From: CAWEBF01 sp963807235
GTDB lineage: Bacteria > Acidobacteriota > Vicinamibacteria > Vicinamibacterales > UBA2999
Assembly (NCBI GenBank): GCA_963807235.1
Contig: CAWEBF010000028.1
Coordinates: 136,925-200,924, forward strand
Reading direction: 5' to 3'
DNA: 64,000 nt
Part shown: positions 1-8,854 of the stretch, piece by piece
How positions within the stretch are numbered: the stretch's first letter is position 1
How the letters are laid out: each line of letters opens with the position of its first letter
Made by a program: the position numbers and the translations under genes
The notes under the pieces: generated by a model
Seen by the model: the letters and a program-made list of their open reading frames with translations, nothing else
Told to the model about the DNA's origin: nothing
Database searches by the model: none

Positions 1-1002
1 TCGAGCTCGTGGAGGGACCGCGTCGCGCCTGGCACGGGTGCGGCCTTGAACGCGCGTGTCGTGGATCGACGCGTGCCGGTGCGCTGGTTGAACTATCTGT
101 GGCACCGGCGCGGGTGGCCGCCGGTCGAGTCGATCGCCGGCCCAGCCGATGTCGTGCACGCCGGGCACCCGTTGTTGATCCCGGCCACACACGCCGCGCA
201 GGTGGTGACCGTGCACGACCTGTACTTCCTGTCGAACCCCGAGAGTACTCGCGCCGAGATTCGACGGGACTATCCCGGCCTCGCTCGCCAGCACGCCAGG
301 CGAGCCGATGCCGTGGTGACGTCGTCCGCCTATACACGCGACGCGCTGCTCCAGACATTCGACCTCGAGCCCCGCCACGTCCACCTGGTGAGGCCGGGCG
401 CGCCGGCCTGGGCCCGGCTCGGACAGTCGCCGCATGCGCCGCGAGACGGCTACGTGCTCTTCATCGGCACGCTGGATGCGCGCAAGAATCTGGGCGTGGT
501 GCTCGACGCCTACGATCAACTTACCGCGCAGGGGCGCCGCATACCGCGTCTGGTTGTGGCCGGGGCCGAGGGTCCTGGCGGCGAGCCCTGGCTCGAGCGG
601 ATGCGGCGCGCCCCGCTGAACGGCGTGGTGACGTATCGGGGCTACGTGCCCGACTCGGAACGGGACGCCCTCTTCGAGGGTGCCCGCACCGTGGTGCTGC
701 CGTCGTGGGACGAAGGCTTCGGCCTGCCGGCACTCGAGGCGATGGCCGCCGGTATTCCGGTGGTCGTTTCCAACCGCGGGGCATTGCCGGAGGTTGTCGG
801 GGCGGCAGGCGTGCTCGTGGACCCGGCGGACCCGCAGGGCTGGGCGGACACTCTGGAACGCCTGGGTCAGGACGACGACTGGGCCCGCGCGCGTGGCGCG
901 GCCGGCCTGGAGCGTGCGCGCACCTTCACCTGGGACGCCGCGGCGCATGCCTTGCGCGCCGCCTACATGGCTGCCATCGAGCACCGGCGGCAGCGGGCCT
1001 GA
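1..1002 (+). CDS. Glycosyltransferase family 4 (GT1/GT4), 5' end outside window
   Basis: A GT-B retaining glycosyltransferase that probably adds a sugar to a growing surface polysaccharide at the cytoplasmic face of the membrane. The frame is open from base 1, so the N-terminus lies upstream; a TTG at 46 is possible but unlikely to be the start. The C-terminal domain shows LFIGTLDARKNL and the EGFGLPALEAMAAG block, which is the EX7E motif that holds the nucleotide-sugar phosphate. The stop TGA (1000-1002) overlaps the next ATG by one base, so three glycosyltransferases in a row are translationally coupled. Sugar and acceptor cannot be told from sequence. Confidence 0.9.
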   Translation, partial: SSSWRDRVAPGTGAALNARVVDRRVPVRWLNYLWHRRGWPPVESIAGPADVVHAGHPLLIPATHAAQVVTVHDLYFLSNPESTRAEIRRDYPGLARQHARRADAVVTSSAYTRDALLQTFDLEPRHVHLVRPGAPAWARLGQSPHAPRDGYVLFIGTLDARKNLGVVLDAYDQLTAQGRRIPRLVVAGAEGPGGEPWLERMRRAPLNGVVTYRGYVPDSERDALFEGARTVVLPSWDEGFGLPALEAMAAGIPVVVSNRGALPEVVGAAGVLVDPADPQGWADTLERLGQDDDWARARGAAGLERARTFTWDAAAHALRAAYMAAIEHRRQRA

Positions 1003-2120
1003 TGCGCATCGCCATCGACGGGCGCGAGCTGGCGGGTCAGGTCACTGGTGTCGGCCGGTATCTGACGGAGCTGCTGAAGGCGTGGAACGACGCGCCGGAT
1101 GCGCGGGACCATGAATTCGTGATCCTGGCGCACGCGCCGGTGGACCTGCCGCGCCTGTCCGCGTTGCGCGTCGTCACCGAAGTGCACCGAGGATCGGGCG
1201 GCACCGTGTGGGAGCAGACGGTGCTGCCGCGCCTGGTGCGCCAGGCCCGCGCGAATGTGCTCTTCGCCCCTGCCTACACGGCGCCCCTGGCTTCGCCGGC
1301 ACCGGTGGTCGTGACCGTCCACGACGTGTCCTTCTGCGCCCACCCGGAATGGTTCTCGTGGCGCGAAGGTCTGCGACGGCGCGTGCTGACCAGACGGTCC
1401 GCGCACCGCGCCGCGCGGGTGTTGACGGTCTCGCGATTCTCACGCGACGAAATCGTGCGACACCTGGGCGTGGCGCCGGCGCGGATCCAGGTGGTCTACT
1501 CCGGTCCGTCGGAGGTCGCGCAAGCCGCGCCGCGGTCTTCCGAGGCGGCCCCGCCGTCGTCGACGGCGGCGCCGTCGTCCGAGGCCCTGATCCTCTACGT
1601 GGGGTCCGTGCTCGCGCGCCGTCATGTGCCCGAACTGGTAGACGGTTTCGCCCGCCTGGCCCGGCGGCGCCCCGATGTGCAGCTGGCCATCGTGGGCGAC
1701 GCGCGCGGCGTGCCGCGCGTGGACGTGGGCGCGTGTGTCCGTGCGGCGGCCATGGACCAGCGAATCACGGTGCGCGGCTACGTGACCGACGCCGAGCTGG
1801 CCGAGCTGTACGGCCGGGCGTCGGCGTTTGCCTTTCTGTCGTCCTACGAGGGGTTCGGACTTACGCCGCTCGATGCGATTGCGGCCGGGATCCCGGCGGT
1901 GGTCCTCGATACACCCGTCGCGCGGGAGATCTACGGCGACGCGGCGCTCCGCGTGCGCGCCCCGGAGCCGGCGCTCGTCGAGACCGCCCTCGAACAAGTG
2001 CTCTTCGATGCAGGTGAACGCGCGCGGTTGGCCCAGGCCGGTCGCGATATCTCCGCACGCTATTCCTGGACCGCGAGCGGAGCGGACACGTTGGCGGCGC
2101 TGGTCAGCGCCGGACGCTGA
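1002..2120 (+). CDS. Glycosyltransferase family 4
   Basis: 372 residues, GT-B fold, starting MRIAIDGRELAGQVTGVGRY, the usual N-terminal nucleotide-fold strand and glycine loop of mannosyl/rhamnosyl-type GT4 enzymes. VVTVHDVSF is near residue 105. The donor-site block reads YEGFGLTPLDAIAAG, so the second acidic residue of EX7E is Asp rather than Glu, a conservative change. A low-complexity Ser/Ala/Pro stretch around residues 170-190 joins the two Rossmann domains. The ATG overlaps the previous TGA, and its own TGA overlaps the ATG of the GT2 gene. An upstream in-frame extension overlaps the previous gene and is rejected. Confidence 0.9.
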   Translation: MRIAIDGRELAGQVTGVGRYLTELLKAWNDAPDARDHEFVILAHAPVDLPRLSALRVVTEVHRGSGGTVWEQTVLPRLVRQARANVLFAPAYTAPLASPAPVVVTVHDVSFCAHPEWFSWREGLRRRVLTRRSAHRAARVLTVSRFSRDEIVRHLGVAPARIQVVYSGPSEVAQAAPRSSEAAPPSSTAAPSSEALILYVGSVLARRHVPELVDGFARLARRRPDVQLAIVGDARGVPRVDVGACVRAAAMDQRITVRGYVTDAELAELYGRASAFAFLSSYEGFGLTPLDAIAAGIPAVVLDTPVAREIYGDAALRVRAPEPALVETALEQVLFDAGERARLAQAGRDISARYSWTASGADTLAALVSAGR

Positions 2121-2956
2121 TGGCACGGCTCTCGGTCGTCATCGTGTCCTTCAACTCCGCCGGGACCCTGCCGGCCTGTCTGCGTGCGTTGCGCGACCAC
2201 GGGCCGATGCCCCCCCACGATGTCGTGGTGGTGGACAACGCCTCCCAGGACGACACCGCCGCCATGCTGGTACGCGACTGGCCATCGGTGACCCTGCTGC
2301 GGCAGGACGCGAACCTGGGGTTTGCCGCGGCCAACAACCGGGGCATTCGCGCCACGCGCGGCGACCGGCTGCTGCTGCTGAACCCCGATGCCGCGGTCAC
2401 GCCGCACGCCGTCGAAGGCCTGATGACCGCGCTCGACAGCGACCCGACGGTCGGAATCGCCGGCCCGCGCATCGTGGACCCGGACGGACGCGCGGAGCTG
2501 TCCTTCGGCCCCCACATCTCGCCGTGGGCTGAAGCGTGGCAAAAGCTGCGTGTGCGGGCGCTGGAGCGCGAGTGGCCGCTGATGGGCCCGTGGGTGGAGC
2601 GGCAGACGCAGCGGCCCCAGCATCCCGACTGGGTCAGCGGCGCCTGCTGGCTCGCGCGCCGCACGGTGCTCGAAACCGCCGGGCTCTTCGACGAGCGGTT
2701 CTTCCTGTACACGGAGGACGTGGACCTCTGTGCGCGGGTGCGCACCGGCGGGCACCGCATCGCGTTCGTGCCCTCGTCCGTGGTGCGGCACACGCGCGGC
2801 GCGTCCCGCGCCACCGTGCGCGATGCGGCCGACGCGCAGTACCGGCGCAGCCAAGTGGCGTTTTATGAAAAGCACCATCCACGTTGGGCGCCGGTGCTGC
2901 GGGCTTACCTCATGATGAAAGGAGCTCTGCCCGATACGTCGAAACAGCGACCTTGA
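2120..2956 (+). CDS. Glycosyltransferase family 2 (rhamnosyltransferase-like)
   Basis: 278 residues, GT-A fold. Visible blocks: LSVVIVSFNS at the N-terminus, VVVDNASQDDT near residue 36, NLGFAAANNRGI near 68, LLLLNPDAAV near 90 (the metal-binding aspartate region), then WVSGACWLARR and FFLYTEDVDLCARV, typical of WcaA/rhamnosyltransferase-like GT2 proteins. It likely transfers a deoxy-sugar or hexose in the same glycan pathway as the two upstream GT4 genes, to which it is coupled through a one-base stop/start overlap. Confidence 0.9.
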   Translation: MARLSVVIVSFNSAGTLPACLRALRDHGPMPPHDVVVVDNASQDDTAAMLVRDWPSVTLLRQDANLGFAAANNRGIRATRGDRLLLLNPDAAVTPHAVEGLMTALDSDPTVGIAGPRIVDPDGRAELSFGPHISPWAEAWQKLRVRALEREWPLMGPWVERQTQRPQHPDWVSGACWLARRTVLETAGLFDERFFLYTEDVDLCARVRTGGHRIAFVPSSVVRHTRGASRATVRDAADAQYRRSQVAFYEKHHPRWAPVLRAYLMMKGALPDTSKQRP

Positions 2957-4338
2957 GCGCAGACACTCTTTCCTCGCCCGATTCCGGCACCTGGACATGC
3001 CCCGCGTGCGATCGCCGCGTGCCAGCGCGGATCCGTGAATGCCGCTGTGGATTCGTGCAGGACGAGACCCCCTCGTCCGGCGTTGACGCCGACACCTCGG
3101 AGGGTTCTTCGCGTTCGCGGACGACCGGCCTGGCGCTGCTTGCCGTTGGGCTCGTGATCGGCGCGGGCCTGGCGCTCTTGCCCTCGCCGACGCCACCGGC
3201 GCCCGAGGAGAACCTGGTTCGCGCGCCGTCCACGGCTGCTCCCCATCCGGCGGACTCGCTGGACGAGGAGGAAGCCAACGTCCCGGTGAGCGAGTTGCCC
3301 ACCGTGCTCCCGCAGTTTCCGCTCGCGGCGCCGCTCCCCCCCGCCGCGAGCGCCTCGGTGGCGGCTGCGCCGCTCGAAGATCTGGTCAGCCGCGTCGTGC
3401 CGGCCGTGGCGTTCGTGCAAGCGGGCCAGGCACGCGGCACGGGCTTCTTCATCGCCCGCGACCGCGTCTTGACGAACGCCCACGTGATCGCGGGCCATAC
3501 GATGGTCCGGCTGCAGGTGAACGACAGCCACTACGACGCGCGGGTCGGCACCGTGTCCACCGGCACCGATCTGGCCGTGCTGCACGTGGTGAACCCCAGC
3601 CCCACCCAACAAGTGTTGCAGCTGGGCGCCGTTGGCCAGGCCCGCGTGGGCGAAGAGGTCATCGCCGTCGGCTCCGCGCTGGGTGTGCTGTCGAACACCG
3701 TGACGCGGGGCATCGTGAGCGCCGTTCGTCAGGTGGGTCAGGTCACCCTGATCCAGACCGACGCGGCGATCAACCCGGGCAACAGCGGCGGGCCGCTCAT
3801 CAGCCGATCGGGCCTGGTCATCGGCATCAACTCGCTGCGCGTGGCACAGCAGACGGCCGAGGGCGTGGCCTTCGCCGTGGCGATCGACCACGCCACACAG
3901 CTGCTGAACGGCCAGCGCGCCTCCGACGCCCAGACACCGCTCAACAGCCTCACGCAGATGCTCGGCGGCCGTTCCGACACCGAGGATCGGCGGACTCGCG
4001 GGGAGCAGGAGTACGTCCGCGTCCTCGAGTGGGCCGGCAGAAACGCCGCGGAGCTGGACACGTACTGGGACCGTTACGCGGGAACGTGCGTCACGACCAC
4101 CCGATCCTCCGGCGATCGCACCTGGTTCGCCGTGTTCGAGACCGGCGGCGTGACCCTGGGGAACAGTGCCACGGTGAACTGCGAATCCTGGCTGGATGCG
4201 GTCCGGGCGAATGCGGGCCGCATCCGGGACGAGATGAACAAGGCCGGCGAAGCCGCGCGCCAGCGCGGCGTATTTCCCGGCACCGTCCGTGACCTGCGCC
4301 GGCGCCATCGCCTTCAGTGGAGTGGATGGGATCGGTAG
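2953..4338 (+). CDS. Membrane-anchored HtrA-like serine protease with N-terminal zinc ribbon
   Basis: 461 residues from a TTG start (2953) that overlaps the GT2 stop as TTGA; a longer in-frame ORF would overlap the GT2 gene by 73 bp. An N-terminal CPAC (16-19) and CRC (30-32) form a small zinc ribbon. A single membrane span follows at about 59-79, then a Pro/Ala-rich linker. The trypsin-like domain has the full triad: His in TNAHVIAGH, Asp in GTDLAVLHV, Ser in NPGNSGGPL. No PDZ domain is visible; about 120 C-terminal residues, with two cysteines, are unassigned. Likely an envelope-quality or signalling protease. Confidence 0.85.
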   Translation: MSADTLSSPDSGTWTCPACDRRVPARIRECRCGFVQDETPSSGVDADTSEGSSRSRTTGLALLAVGLVIGAGLALLPSPTPPAPEENLVRAPSTAAPHPADSLDEEEANVPVSELPTVLPQFPLAAPLPPAASASVAAAPLEDLVSRVVPAVAFVQAGQARGTGFFIARDRVLTNAHVIAGHTMVRLQVNDSHYDARVGTVSTGTDLAVLHVVNPSPTQQVLQLGAVGQARVGEEVIAVGSALGVLSNTVTRGIVSAVRQVGQVTLIQTDAAINPGNSGGPLISRSGLVIGINSLRVAQQTAEGVAFAVAIDHATQLLNGQRASDAQTPLNSLTQMLGGRSDTEDRRTRGEQEYVRVLEWAGRNAAELDTYWDRYAGTCVTTTRSSGDRTWFAVFETGGVTLGNSATVNCESWLDAVRANAGRIRDEMNKAGEAARQRGVFPGTVRDLRRRHRLQWSGWDR

Positions 4339-4389
4339 CAGGTCGCTCCACTAGACTAGTGGTTCCTATCCACACACGGAGGGAACCAC

Positions 4390-4896
4390 ATGACTTCAGA
4401 ACAAGCGAAAGCCGCGGCCGACATGATGGCCACCGTCTGGGAATTCGAGTTCCCGGCCACGTGTCAGGTGCTCGCCGCGGTGAAGGACGACAACCGCCAC
4501 TACAAGCCCGATGCCAAGTCGCGTACCGCGTGGGAACTCGCGACGCATTTGGCCCTTGCCGACATCTGGTTCATGGACAGCATCTTGAACGGTGCCTTCG
4601 TGTGGAACCCCGATGCGGTGAAGCAGGCGGAGTCGGAGTTCAAGACCGTCGACGACATCGTCGCGTTCTACAAGAAGACGTTCCCCGAGAAGCTGAAAGC
4701 GCTGCGCGCACTGCCGGGCGACAAACTCACGTCGAACATCGACTGCTTCGGCAACTTCAACTGGCCGGCGGTGCAGTACATCGGCTTCGCCAACAATCAC
4801 AGCATGCACCATCGCGGCCAGCTCGCCGCGTACCTGCGCGCCATGGGCTCGAAGGTTCCCAACATCTACGGCCCGAGCGCGGACGCAAAAGGGTAG
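4390..4896 (+). CDS. DinB family protein
   Basis: 168 residues, four-helix-bundle DinB/YfiT-like fold. The three metal-ligand histidines expected of the family are visible: one in WELATHLALADIW and two in NNHSMHHRGQL. Members bind divalent metal and many act as thiol-dependent transferases; the substrate here is unknown. The start is well supported by GGAGGG about six bases upstream of ATG 4390. It sits alone between the protease and the M48 gene. Confidence 0.88.
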   Translation: MTSEQAKAAADMMATVWEFEFPATCQVLAAVKDDNRHYKPDAKSRTAWELATHLALADIWFMDSILNGAFVWNPDAVKQAESEFKTVDDIVAFYKKTFPEKLKALRALPGDKLTSNIDCFGNFNWPAVQYIGFANNHSMHHRGQLAAYLRAMGSKVPNIYGPSADAKG

Positions 4897-4984
4897 TCCG
4901 CTGTCCACCCCCTCCCCTCCCCCTCTTCCAAATAAGTTCGACAGCCACCCTCTTTGGCCGCTTGCGATCCTGGCCGCCTCCATC

Positions 4985-5690
4985 GTGGCGTTGGCCGTGG
5001 GCACGTATGCCTACGGCATTCCGCTGGCGAGCCGGCTGATTCTGGCGGCCGTGCCGATGAGGGTCGACGAAGCCATCGGCGACGTGTTCTTCGAATCGAT
5101 GCACGGCAGCGTGCTGAGACCCAGCCGCCTGGCGCCGTCCGAGCAATCGCGCCTGCGTGCCGCCTTCAATCGGGCACTGGCTCGCGCGGAGGGAGAATCC
5201 CCGTTGAGCACACTGCTGGAGTTCCGGTCTGGCGATATCGGGCCCAACGCATTTGCGTTGCCTGGGCGGCCGCATCGTCGTCACGGATGAACTCGTCACG
5301 CTGGTGGGCGCACGAGAGGACGTGGTGGTGGGCGTGCTGGCGCACGAGTACGGACACGTGAAGGCGCGCCACGGCGTGCGGATGGTGGCGCAGTCGGCGC
5401 TGCTGGGGATGCTGACCAGCCTGTTGCTCGGGGACTTCAGCTCCGTCCTGGCGGGCGCTCCAGCCCTTCTGGGCGAGCAGGCCTACTCGCGCGACTTCGA
5501 GCGCGATGCGGACGCTGAAAGCGTGCGCGTGCTGAAGGCGGCCGGCCTGTCGCCCGCGGCCATGGTGTCGTTCTTCGAAAAGCTGGCCGAGAAGAACCTC
5601 GGCAACGGGTCTGGGATCGCCATCGCGTTCGCGTCGCACCCCGCCGATGCCGAGCGGGTGGACTTCTTCAAGCGCGCAGGCGAGCCTTAG
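4985..5690 (+). CDS. M48 family metallopeptidase, frameshifted
   Basis: Two adjoining frames form one peptidase. The first ends in NAFALPG and the second begins GGRIVVTDELV, the contiguous family motif; dropping one G at 5264-5266 joins them. The zinc motif HEYGH and the downstream SRDFERDADAES (third ligand Glu) are intact, so the catalytic core is present. A hydrophobic N-terminal segment suggests membrane anchoring. The 5' end is uncertain: GTG 4985 is used here, but the same frame is open upstream to about 4890 (N-terminal proline-rich then LWPLAILAASIVAL). Probably a sequencing error rather than a pseudogene. Confidence 0.75.
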
Positions 5691-5831
5691 CGCGGCGTCC
5701 TCCAGGACGAGCGCGCGGCGACTGCGGTCCTCAGATTCACGCATTCGAAGCCGCCTTTTATCAGCACCCCTTCAGGCCACGACTGCCGGCGCATCATACA
5801 GGAAAGGAGTCGGCTACACTGGCCCCGACAT

Positions 5832-6971
5832 ATGCGGTCCTGTGTGACGTTCTTTCTGGGCACTGTACTGGCGCTCGCAGCAGCTCCGTCGGCTCAGCCT
5901 CAAGCGTCGAAGGGGCTGTCGATATACGTCATCGACGTCGAAGGCGGGAACGCTCAGTTACACGTCTCGCCGTTCGGCGAGTCGGTGCTCATCGACACCG
6001 GCAACGGTGGGGCCGCAGCAGTGCGCGATGCCGAGCGCATTCTCGCAGCCGCCAAGGATGCAGGTGTCACGAAGATCGATCATCTGATCACTACCCACTT
6101 CCATGCCGACCACGTCGGTGGCGTCGCGGAGGTCGCGGCGCGTATCCCCGTTCTCGAGTTCATCGACCATGGACCGAACGTGCAGCCAGGGCCGCAGATC
6201 GATGGAGTCATGCAGCAGTACGCAGCGCTCCACGCCAAGGCGAAGCACGTCGTGGCAACGCCAGGCTACAGGGTCCCGATGACTGGGGTGGAGTGGCGTA
6301 TCGTCACCTCCGCACGGGAGATGGTCAAGTCTGCGCTTCCCGGAGCTGGCCAGGCGAATCCATACTGCGCCAATTTCCGAAAGCACGAAGTCAACCCCGT
6401 CTCGGGTCAGCCGGTTGGCGCCACCGAGGACGAGCAGTCGGTCGGCAGCCATGTCACGTTCGGGAGATTCCGCCTTCTGTATCTGGCCGATCTCCCGTGG
6501 AACCAGGAGTTCGAGCTCATGTGCCCGGCCAATCGGATCGGCGCCGTGGATCTGTTCGTCGCGTCCCGACACGGGCAGTTCAGCTCGAACTCGGAGGCGC
6601 TGGTGCATGCCGTCCGTCCACGCGTGGCGATTGTGAACAACGGCGTGCGCAAGGGCGGGCAGCCGGAGACGATGCGAATCCTGTTCACGGCGCCGCGCCT
6701 CGAGGACGTCTGGCAGATCCACTTCTCGGAGCTCAGCGGCCAGGAGTTCACGGTGCCGGGGGCGTTCATCGCCAACCTGTTCGACCAGCCGCAGACGGCG
6801 ATGCCTGTGGCGCCCATGACACCCGTTGCGCGTGGCGCTCAGGCGCCTCCCGTTCCTCCCCACGACGGACCCGCCTACTGGTTGAAGATCGTGGCGCAGA
6901 CTGATGGCAGCTTCACCGTGACGAACAGCCGCACCGGCTTCAGCAGGACCTACGCGGCACCAGTAAGATAG
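5832..6971 (+). CDS. Secreted metallo-beta-lactamase-fold hydrolase (ComEC-like)
   Basis: 379 residues with a signal peptide (LGTVLALAAAPSAQPQA). The metal motif THFHADHVGG is intact near residue 90, followed by a conserved Asp in YLADLPW and a late His region (ASRHGQFSS). The opening LSIYVIDVEGGNAQLHVSP resembles the beta-lactamase-like domain of ComEC and related periplasmic hydrolases. Substrate unknown. A possible Shine-Dalgarno AAAGGAG lies about 25 bp upstream, rather far; the tRNA-Arg gene follows after only 7 bp. Confidence 0.85.
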   Translation: MRSCVTFFLGTVLALAAAPSAQPQASKGLSIYVIDVEGGNAQLHVSPFGESVLIDTGNGGAAAVRDAERILAAAKDAGVTKIDHLITTHFHADHVGGVAEVAARIPVLEFIDHGPNVQPGPQIDGVMQQYAALHAKAKHVVATPGYRVPMTGVEWRIVTSAREMVKSALPGAGQANPYCANFRKHEVNPVSGQPVGATEDEQSVGSHVTFGRFRLLYLADLPWNQEFELMCPANRIGAVDLFVASRHGQFSSNSEALVHAVRPRVAIVNNGVRKGGQPETMRILFTAPRLEDVWQIHFSELSGQEFTVPGAFIANLFDQPQTAMPVAPMTPVARGAQAPPVPPHDGPAYWLKIVAQTDGSFTVTNSRTGFSRTYAAPVR

Positions 6972-6978
6972 CCATCAC

Positions 6979-7055
6979 GCGCCCGTAGCTCAGTTGGATA
7001 GAGCACCGGCCTTCTAAGCCGGGGGTCGAAGGTTCGAGTCCTTCCGGGCGCGCCA
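6979..7055 (+). tRNA. tRNA-Arg(TCT)
   Basis: Full cloverleaf with encoded CCA. The acceptor stem GCGCCCG pairs with CGGGCGC, discriminator G, then CCA. D-arm TAGCTCAGTTGGATAGAGCA, anticodon loop CTTCTAA giving anticodon TCT, and T-arm GGTTCGAGTCC. It reads AGA codons. A partial copy of its 3' end lies 70 bp downstream. Confidence 0.97.
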
Positions 7056-7124
7056 AGTTTTTTGGACTTGGCTGCGCTCGGAAGGCCTCGTGGAAGCCCG
7101 ATGCCTGGCTCATCGGATTGGGCA

Positions 7125-7145
7125 CGAGTCCTTTTCGGGCGCGCT
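7125..7145 (+). repeat. Degenerate copy of the tRNA-Arg(TCT) 3' end
   Basis: CGAGTCCTTTTCGGGCGCGC here matches the tRNA 3' half (CGAGTCCTTCCGGGCGCGCC, 7035-7054) apart from a one-base insertion and a substitution. No cloverleaf surrounds it. A duplicated tRNA 3' end is the usual mark of tRNA-targeted integration, so this may be a decayed attachment site. The DNA between the copies is too short to hold an element. Confidence 0.55.
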
Positions 7146-7169
7146 CGGGCTCACAGAGCAGGACCCGGT

Positions 7170-7826
7170 CTACCGGCGGCGCTGAGTAACCGTGGTGGGT
7201 AGCGCACCTACGATTCGGTACGTCATCTTCACTGAGCCGACACGGATCTCAACGCGGTCCTCGAGCGCGACGGGCGTCTTGACTGCCTCCTCGTTCACGT
7301 ACGTTCCGTTCTTGCTCCCGAGATCTTCGACGGTAGCCTCCCCCTGTATCACGAGAATGCGGGCATGATGACGCGAGACGGAGGGAGAGTCGATGCGGAC
7401 CGCACAGTCGCGGTCGCGGCCCACCAGGTTTGATCCTTCCGCGAGGAGCCAGTCGCCACGCTTCGAGACGAGCCGCGGGCCTGGCCGCGCGGTCTGGACG
7501 GCGTCGACGCCCGCATCGGCCGTCCGTGCGTCGCCGTGAAAAGCGTACCCGTATCGCGGGACGGTTCGAATGAACCGTGCCGCCCGAGGTGCGTCGCCCA
7601 ACGCAGCGCGGACTTCCGCCACCAGGTTGTACAGGCTCGCTTCAGAGACGAACGTCTCCGACCAGAGATGCGTCAGGAGCTCGGTCTTCGAAACAGCCTC
7701 AGGCCGTCGATCGAGAAGGAACTCCAAGAGCTGGAATGCTTTGGCCGAAAGCGCCGCAGCGCGTCCATGGCGAAGAAGCACGCGCCGGCCCGTGTCGAAC
7801 TCGAATTCTGCGAAGAGAAACCGCAC
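7170..7826 (-). CDS. Winged-helix DNA-binding / FHA domain protein
   Basis: 218 residues. Residues 1-95 form an OmpR-type winged helix (FEFDTGRRVLLRHGRAAALS... LSAKAFQLLEFLLDRRPEAV, ending FIRTVPRYGYAF). Residues 110-200 form an FHA domain with NLVGRDRDC, SPSVSRHHARI and LGSKNGTYVN, the residues that contact phosphothreonine. It has no receiver domain, so its input is probably phosphothreonine binding. It is divergent from a kinase-fold protein and a Ser/Thr kinase, which could supply the phosphorylated partner. This architecture is common in Acidobacteriota. Confidence 0.9.
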   Translation of the reverse strand: MRFLFAEFEFDTGRRVLLRHGRAAALSAKAFQLLEFLLDRRPEAVSKTELLTHLWSETFVSEASLYNLVAEVRAALGDAPRAARFIRTVPRYGYAFHGDARTADAGVDAVQTARPGPRLVSKRGDWLLAEGSNLVGRDRDCAVRIDSPSVSRHHARILVIQGEATVEDLGSKNGTYVNEEAVKTPVALEDRVEIRVGSVKMTYRIVGALPTTVTQRRR

Positions 7827-7911
7827 AGAAGCCAGGAAATTAGAGTTCTATGAGAACTCCGCGAGGACAGTGGTGTCCAGTGGCCCTATAGTGCCACAAG
7901 GAGACTCCCTG

Positions 7912-8751
7912 ATGATCCGACCGCGAAGTGTGGCCGCGCCCCTAGTATGCCTGTTCGCTCGTCGCCTCGTGATCCTCGGTATCGTCTTCATCGCCTGCCC
8001 CGGAGCCCCGCAGGCGGGCCAAGGGGCTGCCGTACCCGAGCGCCGCGTTCTTACGCCGGAGCAAATGGAAGCCTTCTTGTCGAAGGCCAGGATTACAAGA
8101 CTGCGGGACACCAGTACCGGCATTGCCAGTGCGCATCGCGCCACGTTGGTGGACGGCACCTTCACACACGATGCGCAAATCCAGGTCGTCGATATCGATC
8201 GGCCGGTGTTCGACCTCTGGCGCTATAACATCGCCGGCTATCGGCTGGCCAAACTCCTCGGTATGGACAACGTGCCGATGTCGGTCGAGCGGCAGGTCGA
8301 GGGCAAAAGGGCCGCAGTGACCTGGTGGATCGATGACGTCAGGATGGACGAGAAGGAGCGGCTCAGGCAGAAGGCGACTGGGCCGAACCCTGGGCGCACT
8401 TCCCTCCAGCTCGAGGTCATGCGGGTGTTCGACGAGCTCATTCAGAACAAGGATCGGAACCAGGGAAACATCCTGTGGACGAGCGACTGGAAGATGTGGC
8501 TGATCGATCACACGCGCGCATTCCGTGGGGGTGAAGGACTGCTGAAGCCCGATCAGCTGACACGGTGCGAACGGGGCTTCCTCAAGCGGATGCGCGGTCT
8601 GACGGCCGAATCAATCGCACGCGCCATGGGCGACGCGATGACGAAACCGGAATTGATCGGACTGCTCGCGCGGCGCGACCTCATCGTGAAGCATTTCGAC
8701 GACAGGATCGCGAAGTACGGCGAAGCGGCCGTACTCTTCACGCTCGAGTGA
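7912..8751 (+). CDS. Secreted HipA/PI3K/FAM20-like kinase-fold protein (putative)
   Basis: 279 residues; ATG 7912 is chosen for its AAGGAG at 7898-7903 and for the signal segment that follows (LVILGIVFIACPGAPQAG). The core carries NIAGYRLAKLLGMDNVP, then VFDELIQNKDRNQGNIL and MWLIDHTRAF. These resemble the catalytic DRNxxN loop and metal-binding ID of HipA, PI3/4-kinases and FAM20-type secretory kinases. The lysine usually found on the third strand is not obvious. If active, it would phosphorylate a periplasmic target. It lies between the FHA regulator and the Ser/Thr kinase. Function is inferred from motifs only. Confidence 0.6.
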   Translation: MIRPRSVAAPLVCLFARRLVILGIVFIACPGAPQAGQGAAVPERRVLTPEQMEAFLSKARITRLRDTSTGIASAHRATLVDGTFTHDAQIQVVDIDRPVFDLWRYNIAGYRLAKLLGMDNVPMSVERQVEGKRAAVTWWIDDVRMDEKERLRQKATGPNPGRTSLQLEVMRVFDELIQNKDRNQGNILWTSDWKMWLIDHTRAFRGGEGLLKPDQLTRCERGFLKRMRGLTAESIARAMGDAMTKPELIGLLARRDLIVKHFDDRIAKYGEAAVLFTLE

Positions 8752-8854
8752 TCCGAGGCCTACGTGGCTGAGATCAACAGACTCATGCCGAAAGAGGGGC
8801 GCGGCAGCCTTTCTGCGTTGGGGTGTACCGTCGATTCCCGCTACAGGGTCGAGG

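Noticed and set aside
9..2120. 703-residue open frame covering two glycosyltransferases
   Set aside because: Its first 330 residues are Arg/Ala-rich shadow of the GT4 gene in another frame; only the part from 1002 is a real protein.
7912..8751. HipA-type toxin of a toxin-antitoxin pair
   Set aside because: The protein has a signal peptide and no HipB-like partner; the adjacent regulator is winged-helix/FHA, not a Cro-type antitoxin.
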